64,000 nt of DNA from Kordiimonas aestuarii (GTDB lineage: Bacteria > Pseudomonadota > Alphaproteobacteria > Sphingomonadales > Kordiimonadaceae): the NCBI RefSeq assembly GCF_025574465.1, contig NZ_JAOBPP010000018.1, forward strand, positions 186,001-250,000. The letters run 5' to 3'. Positions 18,564-26,492 of this stretch are shown here, one piece after another. How positions within the stretch are numbered: position 1 is the stretch's first letter; each line of letters begins with the position of its first letter. Under the pieces are notes generated by a model. It made no database searches. It was given only the letters and a program-made list of their open reading frames with translations, and was not told where the DNA came from. A program made the position numbers and the translations under genes.

Positions 18564-19148
18564 TCACTCTTCGGAATCATCGGGCCAGACGCGACTGGGT
18601 TCATGGGGCACCATGGGCGCGGGCGGCGCGCCAAAACCAATATCCAGATAACGCAAATCAAGCAGTTGAACGCTGCTGACATCCTTTGGCTTTCCAAAGC
18701 CCGGCGCTTCATTCTCAAGCCCGGCCACCGTAATAACGCCAACCATCTGGCTGACCTCACCGTCGCGGTCCTCAAGGGGCAGCAGCAGGCTTCTGTAGCC
18801 TTTCACTGAGCCAAAACTACTGCCAAGATTACGGGTGAACATCCCGCCACATGGCGTGGTGAGGATGGTCTGGTAAAAACCGTCGATAATCTCCCGGAGC
18901 GGTACGGGGTACATGTCCAGCAAATTGCGGCCCGTGAAACTCATGTGAAGGATCTCGTCCACCGCGCTACCGATCACCGTGGGGACAAGATTGCCAGGGC
19001 CGCTTGACCGGGCCATCACAACCCATGCCAGAAGGGGCTTTATGTTTTGTGGGTTCAGGTCCGTGCGTCTTGGGATGCGACCGTCCGGCGGGCGCAGGGC
19101 GTTATAATACTCAAGCAGTCGCTGTTGCACTCTGGATAAGCTGTCCAT
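18564..19148 (-). CDS. PAS_5 family protein
   Basis: 194 aa, cytoplasmic. It matches the alphaproteobacterial PAS_5 domain: LLEYYNALRPPDGRIPRRTDLNP at the N-terminus, GSAVDEILHMSFTGRNLLDMYP (about 60-82), then GYRSLLLPLEDRDGEVSQMVGVITV (about 115-140). AGGGAAA immediately upstream supports the start. Such proteins are usually stand-alone putative sensors of unknown ligand. The 266 bp upstream of the neighbouring secreted-protein gene (18298-18563) show no further gene. Confidence 0.8.
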   Translation of the reverse strand: MDSLSRVQQRLLEYYNALRPPDGRIPRRTDLNPQNIKPLLAWVVMARSSGPGNLVPTVIGSAVDEILHMSFTGRNLLDMYPVPLREIIDGFYQTILTTPCGGMFTRNLGSSFGSVKGYRSLLLPLEDRDGEVSQMVGVITVAGLENEAPGFGKPKDVSSVQLLDLRYLDIGFGAPPAPMVPHEPSRVWPDDSEE

Positions 19149-19260
19149 TTTCCCTGCTCACATGGGTATCCCACGGCCATGCCACACGCCGAGATTGCCC
19201 CTCAAGGTGCTCACTGTCCACAGAAAGCTAGAAAGGCAAGGCTTTGCAACGCCCGCAAGT

Positions 19261-19322
19261 ATGACTGGCCTGAAATATACTGATCAAAAATATACTGGCC
19301 TGAAAATATACTGGCCTGAAAA
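19261..19322. repeat. Tandem repeat, 15-16 bp unit, four copies
   Basis: Units: atgactggcctgaaa, tatactgatcaaaaa, then tatactggcctgaaaa twice. The array sits directly before the gapR terminator. It has no spacer structure and no dyad long enough for CRISPR; slippage is likely. Confidence 0.75.
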
Positions 19323-19326
19323 TATA

Positions 19327-19360
19327 AAAGCCCCCGGCGTGTCCGCAGGAGGCTTTTTCT
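19327..19360 (-). terminator. Bidirectional terminator downstream of gapR
   Basis: Imperfect stem built on aaagcc (19327-19332) and ggcttt (19351-19356) with pairing inside. It is T-rich on both sides and about 25 bp past the gapR stop. Confidence 0.65.
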
Positions 19361-19383
19361 GGTGTCTTTTGTGAAAGCGCCTG

Positions 19384-19659
19384 TTATTCGCCAACAGCTT
19401 CCGGCACTTGCCCACCCTCGATCGCATGCAGGTATACGTCCAGCAGGCTCTCCTGCTCCTGCCGCTCGGCTTGGTCCATCTTGCGGACCGCGATAACCTT
19501 GCGCATCACCTTGGTGTCGAAGCCAACGGCCTTGGCGCCTGCGTAGACTTCCTTGATATCTTCGGCGATGCCTTTTTTCTCTTCCTCAAGGCGCTCAATG
19601 CGCTCGATGAAGGAACGAAGCTGCTCGCCCGCAACACCACCGGCCTGTACTTGTACCAT
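19384..19659 (-). CDS. gapR: GapR-family nucleoid-associated protein (DUF2312)
   Basis: 91 aa from the ATG at 19659, which follows GGGAG; an earlier in-frame ATG has no ribosome site. The core [38 protein letters not shown] and [20 protein letters not shown] is characteristic of DUF2312. The Caulobacter member, GapR, binds AT-rich and overtwisted DNA ahead of replication forks and stimulates type II topoisomerases. The helical, charged sequence fits the known clamp-like coiled-coil fold. A good sigma-70 promoter lies about 90 bp upstream. It is monocistronic. Confidence 0.92.
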   Translation of the reverse strand: MVQVQAGGVAGEQLRSFIERIERLEEEKKGIAEDIKEVYAGAKAVGFDTKVMRKVIAVRKMDQAERQEQESLLDVYLHAIEGGQVPEAVGE

Positions 19660-19749
19660 GCTTTTACTCCCTGTCTTGTCGGCACCCATGCAGGGCCATA
19701 AATCTCGCCTGTGCCCGCCTGATTGATAGGGGCACTTCTTCGGGCGCGC

Positions 19750-19778
19750 ACTCTAGCGACGGTGCGTGCGCCGTTCAA
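19750..19778 (-). promoter_or_regulatory. Candidate sigma-70 promoter of gapR
   Basis: Minus strand TTGAAC (19778-19773), 17-bp spacer, TAGAGT (19755-19750). The start would give a leader of about 85 nt. Confidence 0.5.
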
Positions 19779-19797
19779 TCATGTTTTGATTTTCTGT

Positions 19798-20124
19798 TCA
19801 GCCATCCGCACGGGCGACACGGTTTTTCGCCACGCTTATCTCCATGCGGCGCATCTGCTCATCGGTCGCGGGCAGTTGGTGCTTTTCCTTATAGTCCTCA
19901 TACGGCATGCCATAGATGCGCTCGCGCGCTTCGTCTTTGCTCAGGCTAAGCCCTTGTTCTTCTGCGGCTTCCTTGTACCAGTCCGCCAGGCAGTTGCGGC
20001 AAAAACCGCCATAACCCATCAGATCGATATTCTGCACGTCGGCGCGTTCGCTCAGATGTTTGAGCAAGCGGCGCAAAACCGCAGCTTCAATCTTTTCCTC
20101 TGGCTTGTCCTCGGGTGTCGACAT
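19798..20124 (-). CDS. DUF1244 protein
   Basis: 108 aa. The ATG at 20124 follows GGAGAGAAG. The domain LLKHLSERADVQNIDLMGYGGFCRNCLADWYKEAAEE (about 20-57) with its conserved CRNC pair, followed by RIYGMPYEDYKEKHQ, is the DUF1244 signature found across proteobacteria. The CxxC pair suggests a metal site or redox pair; no function is established. It begins 14 bp after the N-formylglutamate amidohydrolase gene, a linkage seen in other alphaproteobacteria. Confidence 0.88.
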   Translation of the reverse strand: MSTPEDKPEEKIEAAVLRRLLKHLSERADVQNIDLMGYGGFCRNCLADWYKEAAEEQGLSLSKDEARERIYGMPYEDYKEKHQLPATDEQMRRMEISVAKNRVARADG

Positions 20125-20138
20125 TCTTCTCTCCTCAC

Positions 20139-20921
20139 TCAGTAATGGCGAATCGCCGCGATGTCCGCGCGGTTCATGCACTCGTCCAGAATATCGGCCA
20201 GCAGGGCGGCCCATTCTGTTGTCATGGCGTCGGTGGCCAGGAGGTCCTGCCGCACCTCAATCGTGGTTTGCGGCAAGCCATGCTCGGCACCATGGCGCTG
20301 CATTGTATAATAAAGATCACGGCCCGAGTAAGGCAGATTATCACCAACCACCAGATCCGTCTCGCGCTCAAGCATGCCAATCATGGCCTGCGCCAGGCGC
20401 GGATCCTTGTTCCACAGGAAACCGGCGTGCCAACGCCTTGGCTCATCGCCCATCTCCGGCGTGAAACTGTGCATGCCCACTACCAGCGGCACTTTACCTG
20501 CCTTCAGGTGTGCATCCACAAGCCGCGCACAGGCGTCATGGAAGGGTGTGTAATAAGCTGCCTTGCGCGCCGCGACCGCCCGTGGCCCCAAGTCCCTGTT
20601 CGCCGGGATATTCACACCGTCGCTCGCGGGCGGGATCAGTGTCTTGTGGTCAGGCTCGCGGTTGCAGTCAATCAACAGGCGCGACACCGGCGCCAGCACC
20701 CCGGCGATGCCCATCATGGCGCATATCTTGCGGCTGACATCCGCCGCGCCGATATCCCATGCGATGTGCTTTTCGAACTCGGCCGCATCAAGGCCCAGGT
20801 CGGCGTAATCCGCGGGCACATGGTTGCTGGCATGGTCGCACAGCACGATCACCCCACCGAGCGCATCGCCGTTGAGGATTTCAGGTTTCAGGATTTGGCT
20901 CTGGACAGCAGAATCATTCAT
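20139..20921 (-). CDS. N-formylglutamate amidohydrolase family protein
   Basis: 260 aa from ATG 20921 (MNDSAVQSQ); a longer in-frame start adds 24 residues of low plausibility, and neither has a strong ribosome site. The family motifs are clear: VIVLCDHASNHVP (about 25-37), LLIDCNREPDH, VGMHSFTP (about 140-148) and a C-terminal TIEVRQDLL with the conserved glutamate. Members hydrolyse N-formyl-L-glutamate to glutamate and formate (HutG type) or related N-acylated acids. No hut genes are nearby, so the true substrate may differ. Confidence 0.87.
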   Translation of the reverse strand: MNDSAVQSQILKPEILNGDALGGVIVLCDHASNHVPADYADLGLDAAEFEKHIAWDIGAADVSRKICAMMGIAGVLAPVSRLLIDCNREPDHKTLIPPASDGVNIPANRDLGPRAVAARKAAYYTPFHDACARLVDAHLKAGKVPLVVGMHSFTPEMGDEPRRWHAGFLWNKDPRLAQAMIGMLERETDLVVGDNLPYSGRDLYYTMQRHGAEHGLPQTTIEVRQDLLATDAMTTEWAALLADILDECMNRADIAAIRHY

Positions 20922-21091
20922 AGGGTACACCGGGCACGCACGTGAAGCTTTGGTTTCAAAGCGAAAAATGCTGGACCTGAGACGAGCGATCAAGCAGCAT
21001 GTGCCCTGAAAACGAACGGCCTGACCCTAATGGTCTCACCCGTCAAGTCAACATTTCATCCACCACGCTCCCAAATGTTCAGGAGGCCACC

Positions 21092-22543
21092 ATGACGCCC
21101 GACATCGTTTCACCCGGACGGCGCCGCAAAACCCGTATCGTCGCGACCCTTGGTCCCGCGAGCTCATCCTATGAGCGCATCAAGGAGCTGTTCCTCGCTG
21201 GCGTCGACGTCTTCCGTCTGAACATGAGCCACGGTGAACACAAGGACAAGGAAGCACTGGTGCACACAATCCGCGCAGTTGAGCGTGAATGTGGTCGTCC
21301 CATTGCGATCCTCGCTGACCTCCAGGGCCCGAAACTCAGGATCGGCCTCTTTGAAGACGGCAAGGTCATGCTTAAGGAAGGCCAGGCCTTCAAGCTGGAC
21401 CTCCTGGACCAACCGGGCAATGATGAGCGGGTCTATCTGCCGCACAAGGAAATTTTCGACGCGCTTCAGGTGGGTACCAATATCCTGCTGGATGACGGCA
21501 AGATCCGCCTTGAAGTGGAGCAGATTGAACCCAACAAGGCCCGATGCCGGGTTATTGTTGGCGGCATCCTGTCTGATCGCAAGGGTGTGAATGTGCCAAA
21601 CGCGGTCCTGCCGCTGGCCGCCCTCACCCCGAAGGACCGCAAGGACCTGTCCTTCGCGCTGCAATGCGGCTGTGACTGGATCGCACTTTCCTTTGTGCAA
21701 CGCGGCGCAGACGTGGCCGAAGCCAAAAAACTGGTTGGCAAAAAAGCCGCTGTAATGGCCAAGATCGAAAAACCTGCCGCTGTTGTCGCGCTTGATGAAA
21801 TTATCGAACTGGCGGACGGCGTTATGGTCGCCCGGGGTGATCTCGGCGTCGAGGAACCGGTTGAAAACGTGCCCGGCATCCAGAAGCAGATTGTACGCGC
21901 GGCGCGCCAGGCGGGTAAACCCGTTGTTGTGGCCACACAAATGCTCGAGTCGATGATCAAGTCACCGGTGCCGACCCGCGCCGAAGTGTCGGACGTGGCG
22001 ACCGCCGTGATGGACGGCGCGGACGCGGTGATGTTGTCGGCCGAGTCCGCCGTGGGTGACTATCCCATCGAGGCGGTGCAGGTGATGGACCGCGTCGCCT
22101 ACCGGGTGGAGCATGAACCCGGCTACCATATGGCGGGCAGCGATGACCGCGCCAACCCCAATTCCACCACCGAGGATGCCATCACCGCCGCCGCGCGGCA
22201 GGTGGCCCGCACCGTGGGTGCCAAAGCCATCGTGACCTTCACGACATCCGGCGCCACAGCGCTCCGCGCCGCGCGGGAACGCCCTGAGGCTGAAATCCTG
22301 ACCCTGACACCGCGGCTTGCCGTGGCGCGCCGCCTTGCCATCGTATGGGGCATGCGCACAGTCAAGACCAAGGATGTTACGAGCTTTGAGGAGATGGTTG
22401 GTAAATCCAAGCGCATGGCCTTGCGGGCCGGGCTGGTGAAAGCGGGCGACCGCCTTGTGGTCACCGCGGGCGTGCCCTTTGGCACACCGGGCGCCACCAA
22501 CGTGCTGCATATCGCCTGGATCAGCGGGAACGAGCTCGCGTAA
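21092..22543 (+). CDS. pyk: Pyruvate kinase
   Basis: 483 aa from ATG 21092, which follows AGGAGG exactly; an in-frame upstream ATG at 20999 is rejected. Motifs: RRKTRIVATLGPASSS, VFRLNMSHGEHK (about 42-53), ADLQGPKLRIG, the active-site MAKIEKPAAV (catalytic Lys) near 225, and DGVMVARGDLGVEEP followed by TQMLESMIKSPVPTRAEVSDVATAV. It converts phosphoenolpyruvate and ADP to pyruvate and ATP. The alpha/beta C-terminal regulatory domain is present and of normal length. It is monocistronic. Confidence 0.96.
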   Translation: MTPDIVSPGRRRKTRIVATLGPASSSYERIKELFLAGVDVFRLNMSHGEHKDKEALVHTIRAVERECGRPIAILADLQGPKLRIGLFEDGKVMLKEGQAFKLDLLDQPGNDERVYLPHKEIFDALQVGTNILLDDGKIRLEVEQIEPNKARCRVIVGGILSDRKGVNVPNAVLPLAALTPKDRKDLSFALQCGCDWIALSFVQRGADVAEAKKLVGKKAAVMAKIEKPAAVVALDEIIELADGVMVARGDLGVEEPVENVPGIQKQIVRAARQAGKPVVVATQMLESMIKSPVPTRAEVSDVATAVMDGADAVMLSAESAVGDYPIEAVQVMDRVAYRVEHEPGYHMAGSDDRANPNSTTEDAITAAARQVARTVGAKAIVTFTTSGATALRAARERPEAEILTLTPRLAVARRLAIVWGMRTVKTKDVTSFEEMVGKSKRMALRAGLVKAGDRLVVTAGVPFGTPGATNVLHIAWISGNELA

Positions 22544-22563
22544 CGCGGGCTCATCGGGCTTTC

Positions 22564-22938
22564 TCAGCCCTCTGTGAGCTTCTGGTTGCGGATACCTTTA
22601 AATGTATCAAAGAAATCCTGCGGCACATCGGCGTCGGAGCCCAGCCGCTTCGCATCAATTTCCAGATGTTCGAACTCGGTTTTGACCTGCCGGTACAAAC
22701 TTTTCTTGCCGCCAAAGCCGAAGGTTTTCTCGAAGGTGCCCAGGGTGGTGACAATGGCAGCACAAACCGCAAGCAGGCTGCTGTTCTGGTACCCGGTCGC
22801 CAACAGATAGGTGGTCACCCCACCCAGAATGATAGTGACACAAATGGTAATGACATGAAGGCGGCCATACCCGCGTTCTTGTGATTTTGCCTGTGTAATT
22901 TCTTTTGCAACTTCTCTGAGGAACTCTTCTTTTCGCAT
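22564..22938 (-). CDS. Two-helix SLATT-like membrane protein
   Basis: 124 aa; AAGGGG lies 6 nt upstream of the start. Two membrane helices (about 28-48 and 52-68) follow an amphipathic N-terminus. The cytoplasmic tail begins GTFEKTFGFGGKKSLYRQVKTEFEHLEIDAKRL, an F-E-K ... Y-R ... E-x-L pattern resembling the SLATT/DUF4231 fold. SLATT proteins are predicted pore-formers paired with nucleotide-second-messenger or NTPase sensors in conflict systems. Here it is a solo gene between pyk and a HAD hydrolase, with no effector partner visible. The family call rests on pattern memory. Confidence 0.6.
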   Translation of the reverse strand: MRKEEFLREVAKEITQAKSQERGYGRLHVITICVTIILGGVTTYLLATGYQNSSLLAVCAAIVTTLGTFEKTFGFGGKKSLYRQVKTEFEHLEIDAKRLGSDADVPQDFFDTFKGIRNQKLTEG

Positions 22939-22977
22939 GGAAACCCCTTCTCGACGCTCAGCGTTCAGGCTACCATT

Positions 22978-23592
22978 CTAATACAAAAAGCCTTTTGCGC
23001 GCAGATCATTCGCCAACTTGTTAGCGTCGGTGAAATGATGGCCGACCATGCCAAGCTGTTCCGCGGCGCGCACATTATCCATGCGGTCATCAATATAGAT
23101 GGTGAGTTCCGGATCGAGATTGAAGCGTTCAATCGCGACATGATAAATGCGCGGATCGGGTTTCACGAGCTTTTCATCGCCCGAGACCACCACTCCGCCA
23201 AAGAGGTCGGTAAAAGCATATTGCCGACAAAAGGACGGCCATTTCTCCGCCGAGAAATTGGTGAGGCCAAAGGTACGCATGCCTTGTTCTGAAAGCTGCT
23301 CGAGAACATCGACCGTGCCGGTGATGGTATTGCCGATGGTCTCATCCCAACGCTCATCAAAAGCGCGGATCAGGTCCTCATACTCGGGATATTTGTCCGC
23401 AAGCAACCGCACGCCATCTGCAAACGGCCTGCCCCGGTCATGCTCGGTATGCCATTCCAGCGTTACGACATCCGCCAGAAAGCCTTCCAGCTCCTGCGTA
23501 TCGTCTATCAACTTGCTGTATAGGTTGCGCGGATCCCATTCGACAAACACGTTCCCGATATCAAACAAAACCGCTTTTGTTCGCTCTGTCAT
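22978..23592 (-). CDS. HAD-superfamily hydrolase
   Basis: 204 aa from ATG 23592, preceded by GGGGGAAG. All four HAD motifs are seen: I KAVLFDIGNVFVEWD (DxG variant with the nucleophile Asp), II GLTNFSAEKW, III KPDPRIYHVA (Lys), and IV TIYIDDRMDNV. The cap is a small helical C1 type (about 20-95). The closest known relatives are the YihX/epoxide-hydrolase-N-type phosphatases acting on sugar phosphates. A strong stem-loop separates it from rpmJ upstream. Confidence 0.87.
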   Translation of the reverse strand: MTERTKAVLFDIGNVFVEWDPRNLYSKLIDDTQELEGFLADVVTLEWHTEHDRGRPFADGVRLLADKYPEYEDLIRAFDERWDETIGNTITGTVDVLEQLSEQGMRTFGLTNFSAEKWPSFCRQYAFTDLFGGVVVSGDEKLVKPDPRIYHVAIERFNLDPELTIYIDDRMDNVRAAEQLGMVGHHFTDANKLANDLRAKGFLY

Positions 23593-23609
23593 ACTTCCCC
23601 CAATATGAT

Positions 23610-23643
23610 TTAGCCGCGTCACTCTACAAGAGTGCGCGGCTAA
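23610..23643. other. Strong stem-loop between rpmJ and HAD gene
   Basis: ttagccgcg-t-cactct / agagtg-cgcggctaa: a 15-bp stem with one bulged base and a 3-nt loop. In the leftward direction it is followed by ATCATATTGGGG, not a T tract. It lies about 15 nt before the HAD ribosome site, so it could be a weak terminator or a processing/translation element. Confidence 0.6.
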
Positions 23644-23677
23644 AGCAACATAGATCGTGCAAGTTAAGCGGGTAGGC

Positions 23678-23803
23678 TTAACCCTGGCGTGCTTTAAAGC
23701 GACGCTGCGTTTTGTTGATAACGTAAATGCGGCCTTTGCGGCGAATCACACGGCAATCGCGGTGACGGCTTTTCAAAGACTTCAAGCTGTTACGAATTTT
23801 CAT
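23678..23803 (-). CDS. rpmJ: 50S ribosomal protein L36 (zinc-independent form)
   Basis: 41 aa ([20 protein letters not shown]...RRFKARQG), matching the longer L36 variant that lacks the CCCH zinc ligands and is typical of alphaproteobacteria. The longer open frame upstream to 23908 is not used: the family starts at this ATG, and a perfect-spacing promoter overlaps that upstream stretch. It is monocistronic. Confidence 0.95.
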   Translation of the reverse strand: MKIRNSLKSLKSRHRDCRVIRRKGRIYVINKTQRRFKARQG

Positions 23804-23917
23804 GGCTCGTCTCACTACAAACCGGCTTAAAAACTTTACCCCTGCCACGCCAGCCGGCGCCTTGGCACACAGGGTGAGAACGACGAATCCGTCATTCCTC
23901 GAATCCATTGGCGGCGG

Positions 23918-23946
23918 AACATACTGTTGAGGGGGGGAAGTGTCAA
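23918..23946 (-). promoter_or_regulatory. Sigma-70 promoter of rpmJ
   Basis: Minus strand TTGACA (23946-23941), 17-bp spacer containing a C7 tract, TATGTT (23923-23918). The -35 box is a perfect consensus; the leader would be about 108 nt. Confidence 0.75.
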
Positions 23947-23996
23947 GTGCAAGAGACCGTTTTTACTGCCTTTTTGCGCGGCATCAACGTTCTCAT

Positions 23997-24086
23997 AAAA
24001 ATGGAGGCGTCCCCCATGCCCGGTGGGACGCCCCAAATTTCCCCCGTTGGATAGCGGGGGTAGTCCGCTCACGCCTACGCGTCAGT
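23997..24086 (-). ncRNA. Candidate small RNA, ~90 nt
   Basis: No coding gene occupies 23947-24258. On the minus strand a promoter-like ATGACA (24121-24116), 17-bp spacer and TAGTAT (24098-24093) predicts a start near 24086. The transcript would hold three consecutive stem-loops: ACGC-GTAG-GCGT, CCCCCG/CGGGGG (24060-24055 with 24046-24041) and GGCGTCCC/GGGACGCC (24032-24025 with 24013-24006). It ends TCCATTTTT at about 23997, a good intrinsic terminator. I do not recognise it as 6S, SRP, tmRNA or RNase P RNA. No protein gene would otherwise use this terminator. Confidence 0.55.
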
Positions 24087-24258
24087 GAAAGCATACTACC
24101 AAAACGAGACTGTCTTGTCATGGGAATAAAGCGTCATAAAGGCTGACCTAGTGGCGGTTTTCCTACGCCGCGGCCCATATGGGCATTGACCCCCTACCCG
24201 GCACAGGCTAGGCAGACACACAGCAAAACACATCCGCGACACGAGGGAGCAAAAGGTC

Positions 24259-25383
24259 ATGCTTATTTCCAGTCAGTTCGACAGCGGCAATATCGAAGTT
24301 GTCAAAGCCGACGATCCAAAGGATATCCGCCTCAACATCCGCAAGGACAGCAACTCCGATTTTTATCAGTGGTTCCACTTCCGCCTGTCGGGCGTCGAGG
24401 ACACGGCGTGCAAACTGACGATCGAAAACGCGGGCGGCGCGGCCTACGTACCGGGCTGGGAAAACTACAAGGTTTGTGTGTCCTACGACCGCGAAACATG
24501 GTTCCGCGTCGATACCGTGTTTGATGGACAGACCGTTTCCTGGCAAATCACCCCCGACCAGGACAGCCTGTATTTCGCCTATTTCGCCCCCTATTCGATG
24601 GACCGGCATGCTGACCTGATTGCAGAAGTCTCCGGGTCTCCGCTCGTGCGCACCAGCGTGCTGGGCCATACCCTTGACGGGCAGGACATGGACCTTGTTG
24701 AGGTTGGCTTCGGGGCGGAAGGCCGTAAGAAAATCTGGATGTGTGCCCGCCAGCATCCCGGCGAAACCATGGCCGAGTGGTGGATGGAAGGCGCGCTTGA
24801 TTACCTGCTGGACGAAGACAACCCGGTTGCGCGCAGGCTGCTTGAAAAAGCGCATTTCTATATTGTGCCGAACATGAACCCGGACGGATCCCGTCGCGGC
24901 AACCTGCGCACCAATGCCGCAGGCGCCAACCTGAACCGCGAATGGAACTGCGCGACGATGGACAAGAGCCCCGAGGTCTATCTGGTGCGCGAGAAAATGC
25001 ATGAGACAGGCGTCGACTTCCATCTTGATGTGCACGGCGACGAAAACCTGCCCTATAACTTTATCGCGGGGTTTGAGGGCATCCCATCCCTTACGGAAAA
25101 ACAGACCGCCAACTATTCGATGTTTCAGGATCTCCTGTGCGTTGTCTCCCCTGACTTCCAGAAAGAACACGGCTATGACACTGACAAGCCGGGCGAAGCC
25201 AACCTTGCCATGTGCACCAACTATATGGCGGAGACATTCGGCTGCGTCGCCATGACGCTTGAGATGCCGTTCAAGGATAATGACGACTTACCGGACCCGC
25301 TTTATGGCTGGTCGCCGGAGCGCTGCCGCCACCTTGGCCGCGCGTGCCTCGACACGCTTGCACAGATGATCGACGAGCTTTAA
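24259..25383 (+). CDS. M14 zinc carboxypeptidase, cytosolic-carboxypeptidase type
   Basis: 374 aa without signal peptide. An N-terminal beta-sandwich (about 1-125; FYQWFHFRLSGV, YSYDRETWFRV-like strands) precedes the M14 domain, as in the cytosolic carboxypeptidase (CCP/Nna1) branch. Zinc ligands are His166 and Glu169 (RQHPGET) and His259 (DVHGDE); substrate-binding NPDG and NLNREW follow, and the catalytic Glu335 is in TLEMPF. It should remove C-terminal residues in the cytoplasm; eukaryotic relatives deglutamylate tubulin, while bacterial substrates are unknown. AAGG lies 5 nt before the ATG. It is monocistronic. Confidence 0.9.
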   Translation: MLISSQFDSGNIEVVKADDPKDIRLNIRKDSNSDFYQWFHFRLSGVEDTACKLTIENAGGAAYVPGWENYKVCVSYDRETWFRVDTVFDGQTVSWQITPDQDSLYFAYFAPYSMDRHADLIAEVSGSPLVRTSVLGHTLDGQDMDLVEVGFGAEGRKKIWMCARQHPGETMAEWWMEGALDYLLDEDNPVARRLLEKAHFYIVPNMNPDGSRRGNLRTNAAGANLNREWNCATMDKSPEVYLVREKMHETGVDFHLDVHGDENLPYNFIAGFEGIPSLTEKQTANYSMFQDLLCVVSPDFQKEHGYDTDKPGEANLAMCTNYMAETFGCVAMTLEMPFKDNDDLPDPLYGWSPERCRHLGRACLDTLAQMIDEL

Positions 25384-25394
25384 GTCAGGAACCA

Positions 25395-25433
25395 CATGCG
25401 AGGTTGGCCACGGCTCATGGCACACCTCGCATG
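25395..25433. other. Stem-loop after carboxypeptidase gene
   Basis: catgcgaggt (25395-25404) pairs with acctcgcatg (25424-25433), with an inner gcca/tggc pair in the loop. It lies 12 bp past the carboxypeptidase stop. It lacks a T tract, so it is a possible Rho-independent-like or 3'-protective element. Confidence 0.5.
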
Positions 25434-25470
25434 AAGGCCTGCTACCGACAGGGCTATACAAATCGGGCTG

Positions 25471-25508
25471 ATCGCTATAGATTTTCTCCCAATTGACCGG
25501 ATAGCGAT
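25471..25508. promoter_or_regulatory. Inverted repeat upstream of four-helix protein
   Basis: atcgctat (25471-25478) and atagcgat (25501-25508) are exact inverted copies, 30 bp start to start (about three helical turns), ending 45 bp before the next gene. It is a possible operator for a dimeric regulator; no regulator is assigned. Confidence 0.4.
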
Positions 25509-25553
25509 TATGAAGCAAAGGGGTGCCGGTCAACTTTCCGGGAGAAAACTCAA

Positions 25554-25928
25554 ATGACTGCACTGTCCGGACACTTCCTTCGGGCCGCCACCCTATATGC
25601 CTTGATCGGCATGGCACTGGGCATCCACATGGCCTCTTCACACGACCACAGCCAAATGCCTACACATGCGCACATCATGTTGCTTGGTTGGGTCTCCATG
25701 GGGCTTTATGGCCTTTTTTACCGTGGGCTCGCTGAGGGCCCCGTCAGCAAGCTGATGCAGGTACACCGGTGGTTGGCGCACATCGGCCTCATCGGCCTTG
25801 TTGTGGCATTATATGGCATGTTTGCCGGTTACCTGATGCTTGAGCCACTGGCCGCCATCTCGTCGATCGTTGTCTTTATTGCCATGGTGCTATTTACGGT
25901 GATTGTCTTCCAGCACACAAAAGCCTGA
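25554..25928 (+). CDS. Four-helix protein resembling a heme-copper oxidase subunit I fragment
   Basis: 124 aa, four membrane helices (about 8-26, 40-58, 70-92, 98-119). The stretch GIHMASSHDHSQMPTHAHIMLLGWVSMGLYGLFYR carries several histidines, including H-A-H before helix 2. This pattern recurs in small conserved proteins that look like part of CcoN/NorB-type oxidase subunits. Heme binding is possible but not demonstrated. GGGAG precedes the start by 9 nt. It stands alone, with an inverted repeat upstream and a shared terminator after it. Confidence 0.72.
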   Translation: MTALSGHFLRAATLYALIGMALGIHMASSHDHSQMPTHAHIMLLGWVSMGLYGLFYRGLAEGPVSKLMQVHRWLAHIGLIGLVVALYGMFAGYLMLEPLAAISSIVVFIAMVLFTVIVFQHTKA

Positions 25929-25937
25929 TTGGCAAAA

Positions 25938-25961
25938 GGGGCGCCCGAGGCGCCCCTTTTT
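25938..25961. terminator. Bidirectional terminator
   Basis: ggggcgcc-cga-ggcgcccc (25938-25956) flanked by AAAA and TTTTT serves both the rightward four-helix gene and the leftward apt gene, which converge here. Confidence 0.9.
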
Positions 25962-26492
25962 CTAGTCACTGTCAAAACTGCACAGGCTGACGACCCGTTC
26001 GCAGTGTGTTCGCACCCGCGCGCTGCCGCCAAGGGCCGGCAGGTCAACGATAAAACCGCAACCAACCACATCACCGCTCTGTCGTTCAATCAGCGAAAGT
26101 GCCGCTTCAGCGGTGCCCCCGGTCGCGATCAGGTCATCAATCAGCAGGATGCGGTCCCCAGCGCCGAAAGCGTCAAGATGCATCTCCAGCGTGGCGTCGC
26201 CATATTCCAGTTGATAGGTTTCCTCGATGGTCTGGTGCGGCAGCCTGCCCGCCTTGCGGATGGGCACCACGCCGGCACCAAGCCGGTGTGCGATAGCACC
26301 CGCCAGCACAAAACCACGCGCCTCAATACCGGCGACTTTCTGCACCCGGTCATTCTTGAACGCGGCGACAAGCGAGTCGACCGCGTGACGGAATGCCGCG
26401 GGGTTGGAAAACAGTGTTGTCACGTCCCGGAACATGATCCCGTCTTTCGGAAAGTCCGGGATGTTACGGATATAGGACTTCAAGTCCTTCAT
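25962..26492 (-). CDS. apt: Adenine phosphoribosyltransferase
   Basis: 176 aa, standard length. Opening MKDLKSYIRNIPDFPKDGIMFRDVTTLF and IEARGFVLAGAIAHRLGAGVVPIRKAGRLP (about 57-85) are family hallmarks. The PRPP-binding loop is ILLIDDLIATGGTAEAA (about 114-130). It salvages adenine to AMP in the cytoplasm. It is the only gene between the shared terminator and the ars operon. Confidence 0.96.
   Translation of the reverse strand: MKDLKSYIRNIPDFPKDGIMFRDVTTLFSNPAAFRHAVDSLVAAFKNDRVQKVAGIEARGFVLAGAIAHRLGAGVVPIRKAGRLPHQTIEETYQLEYGDATLEMHLDAFGAGDRILLIDDLIATGGTAEAALSLIERQSGDVVGCGFIVDLPALGGSARVRTHCERVVSLCSFDSD

Noticed and set aside
19261..19322. CRISPR-like array
   Set aside because: The 15-16-bp units are contiguous with no unique spacers, and no cas gene lies in the window.
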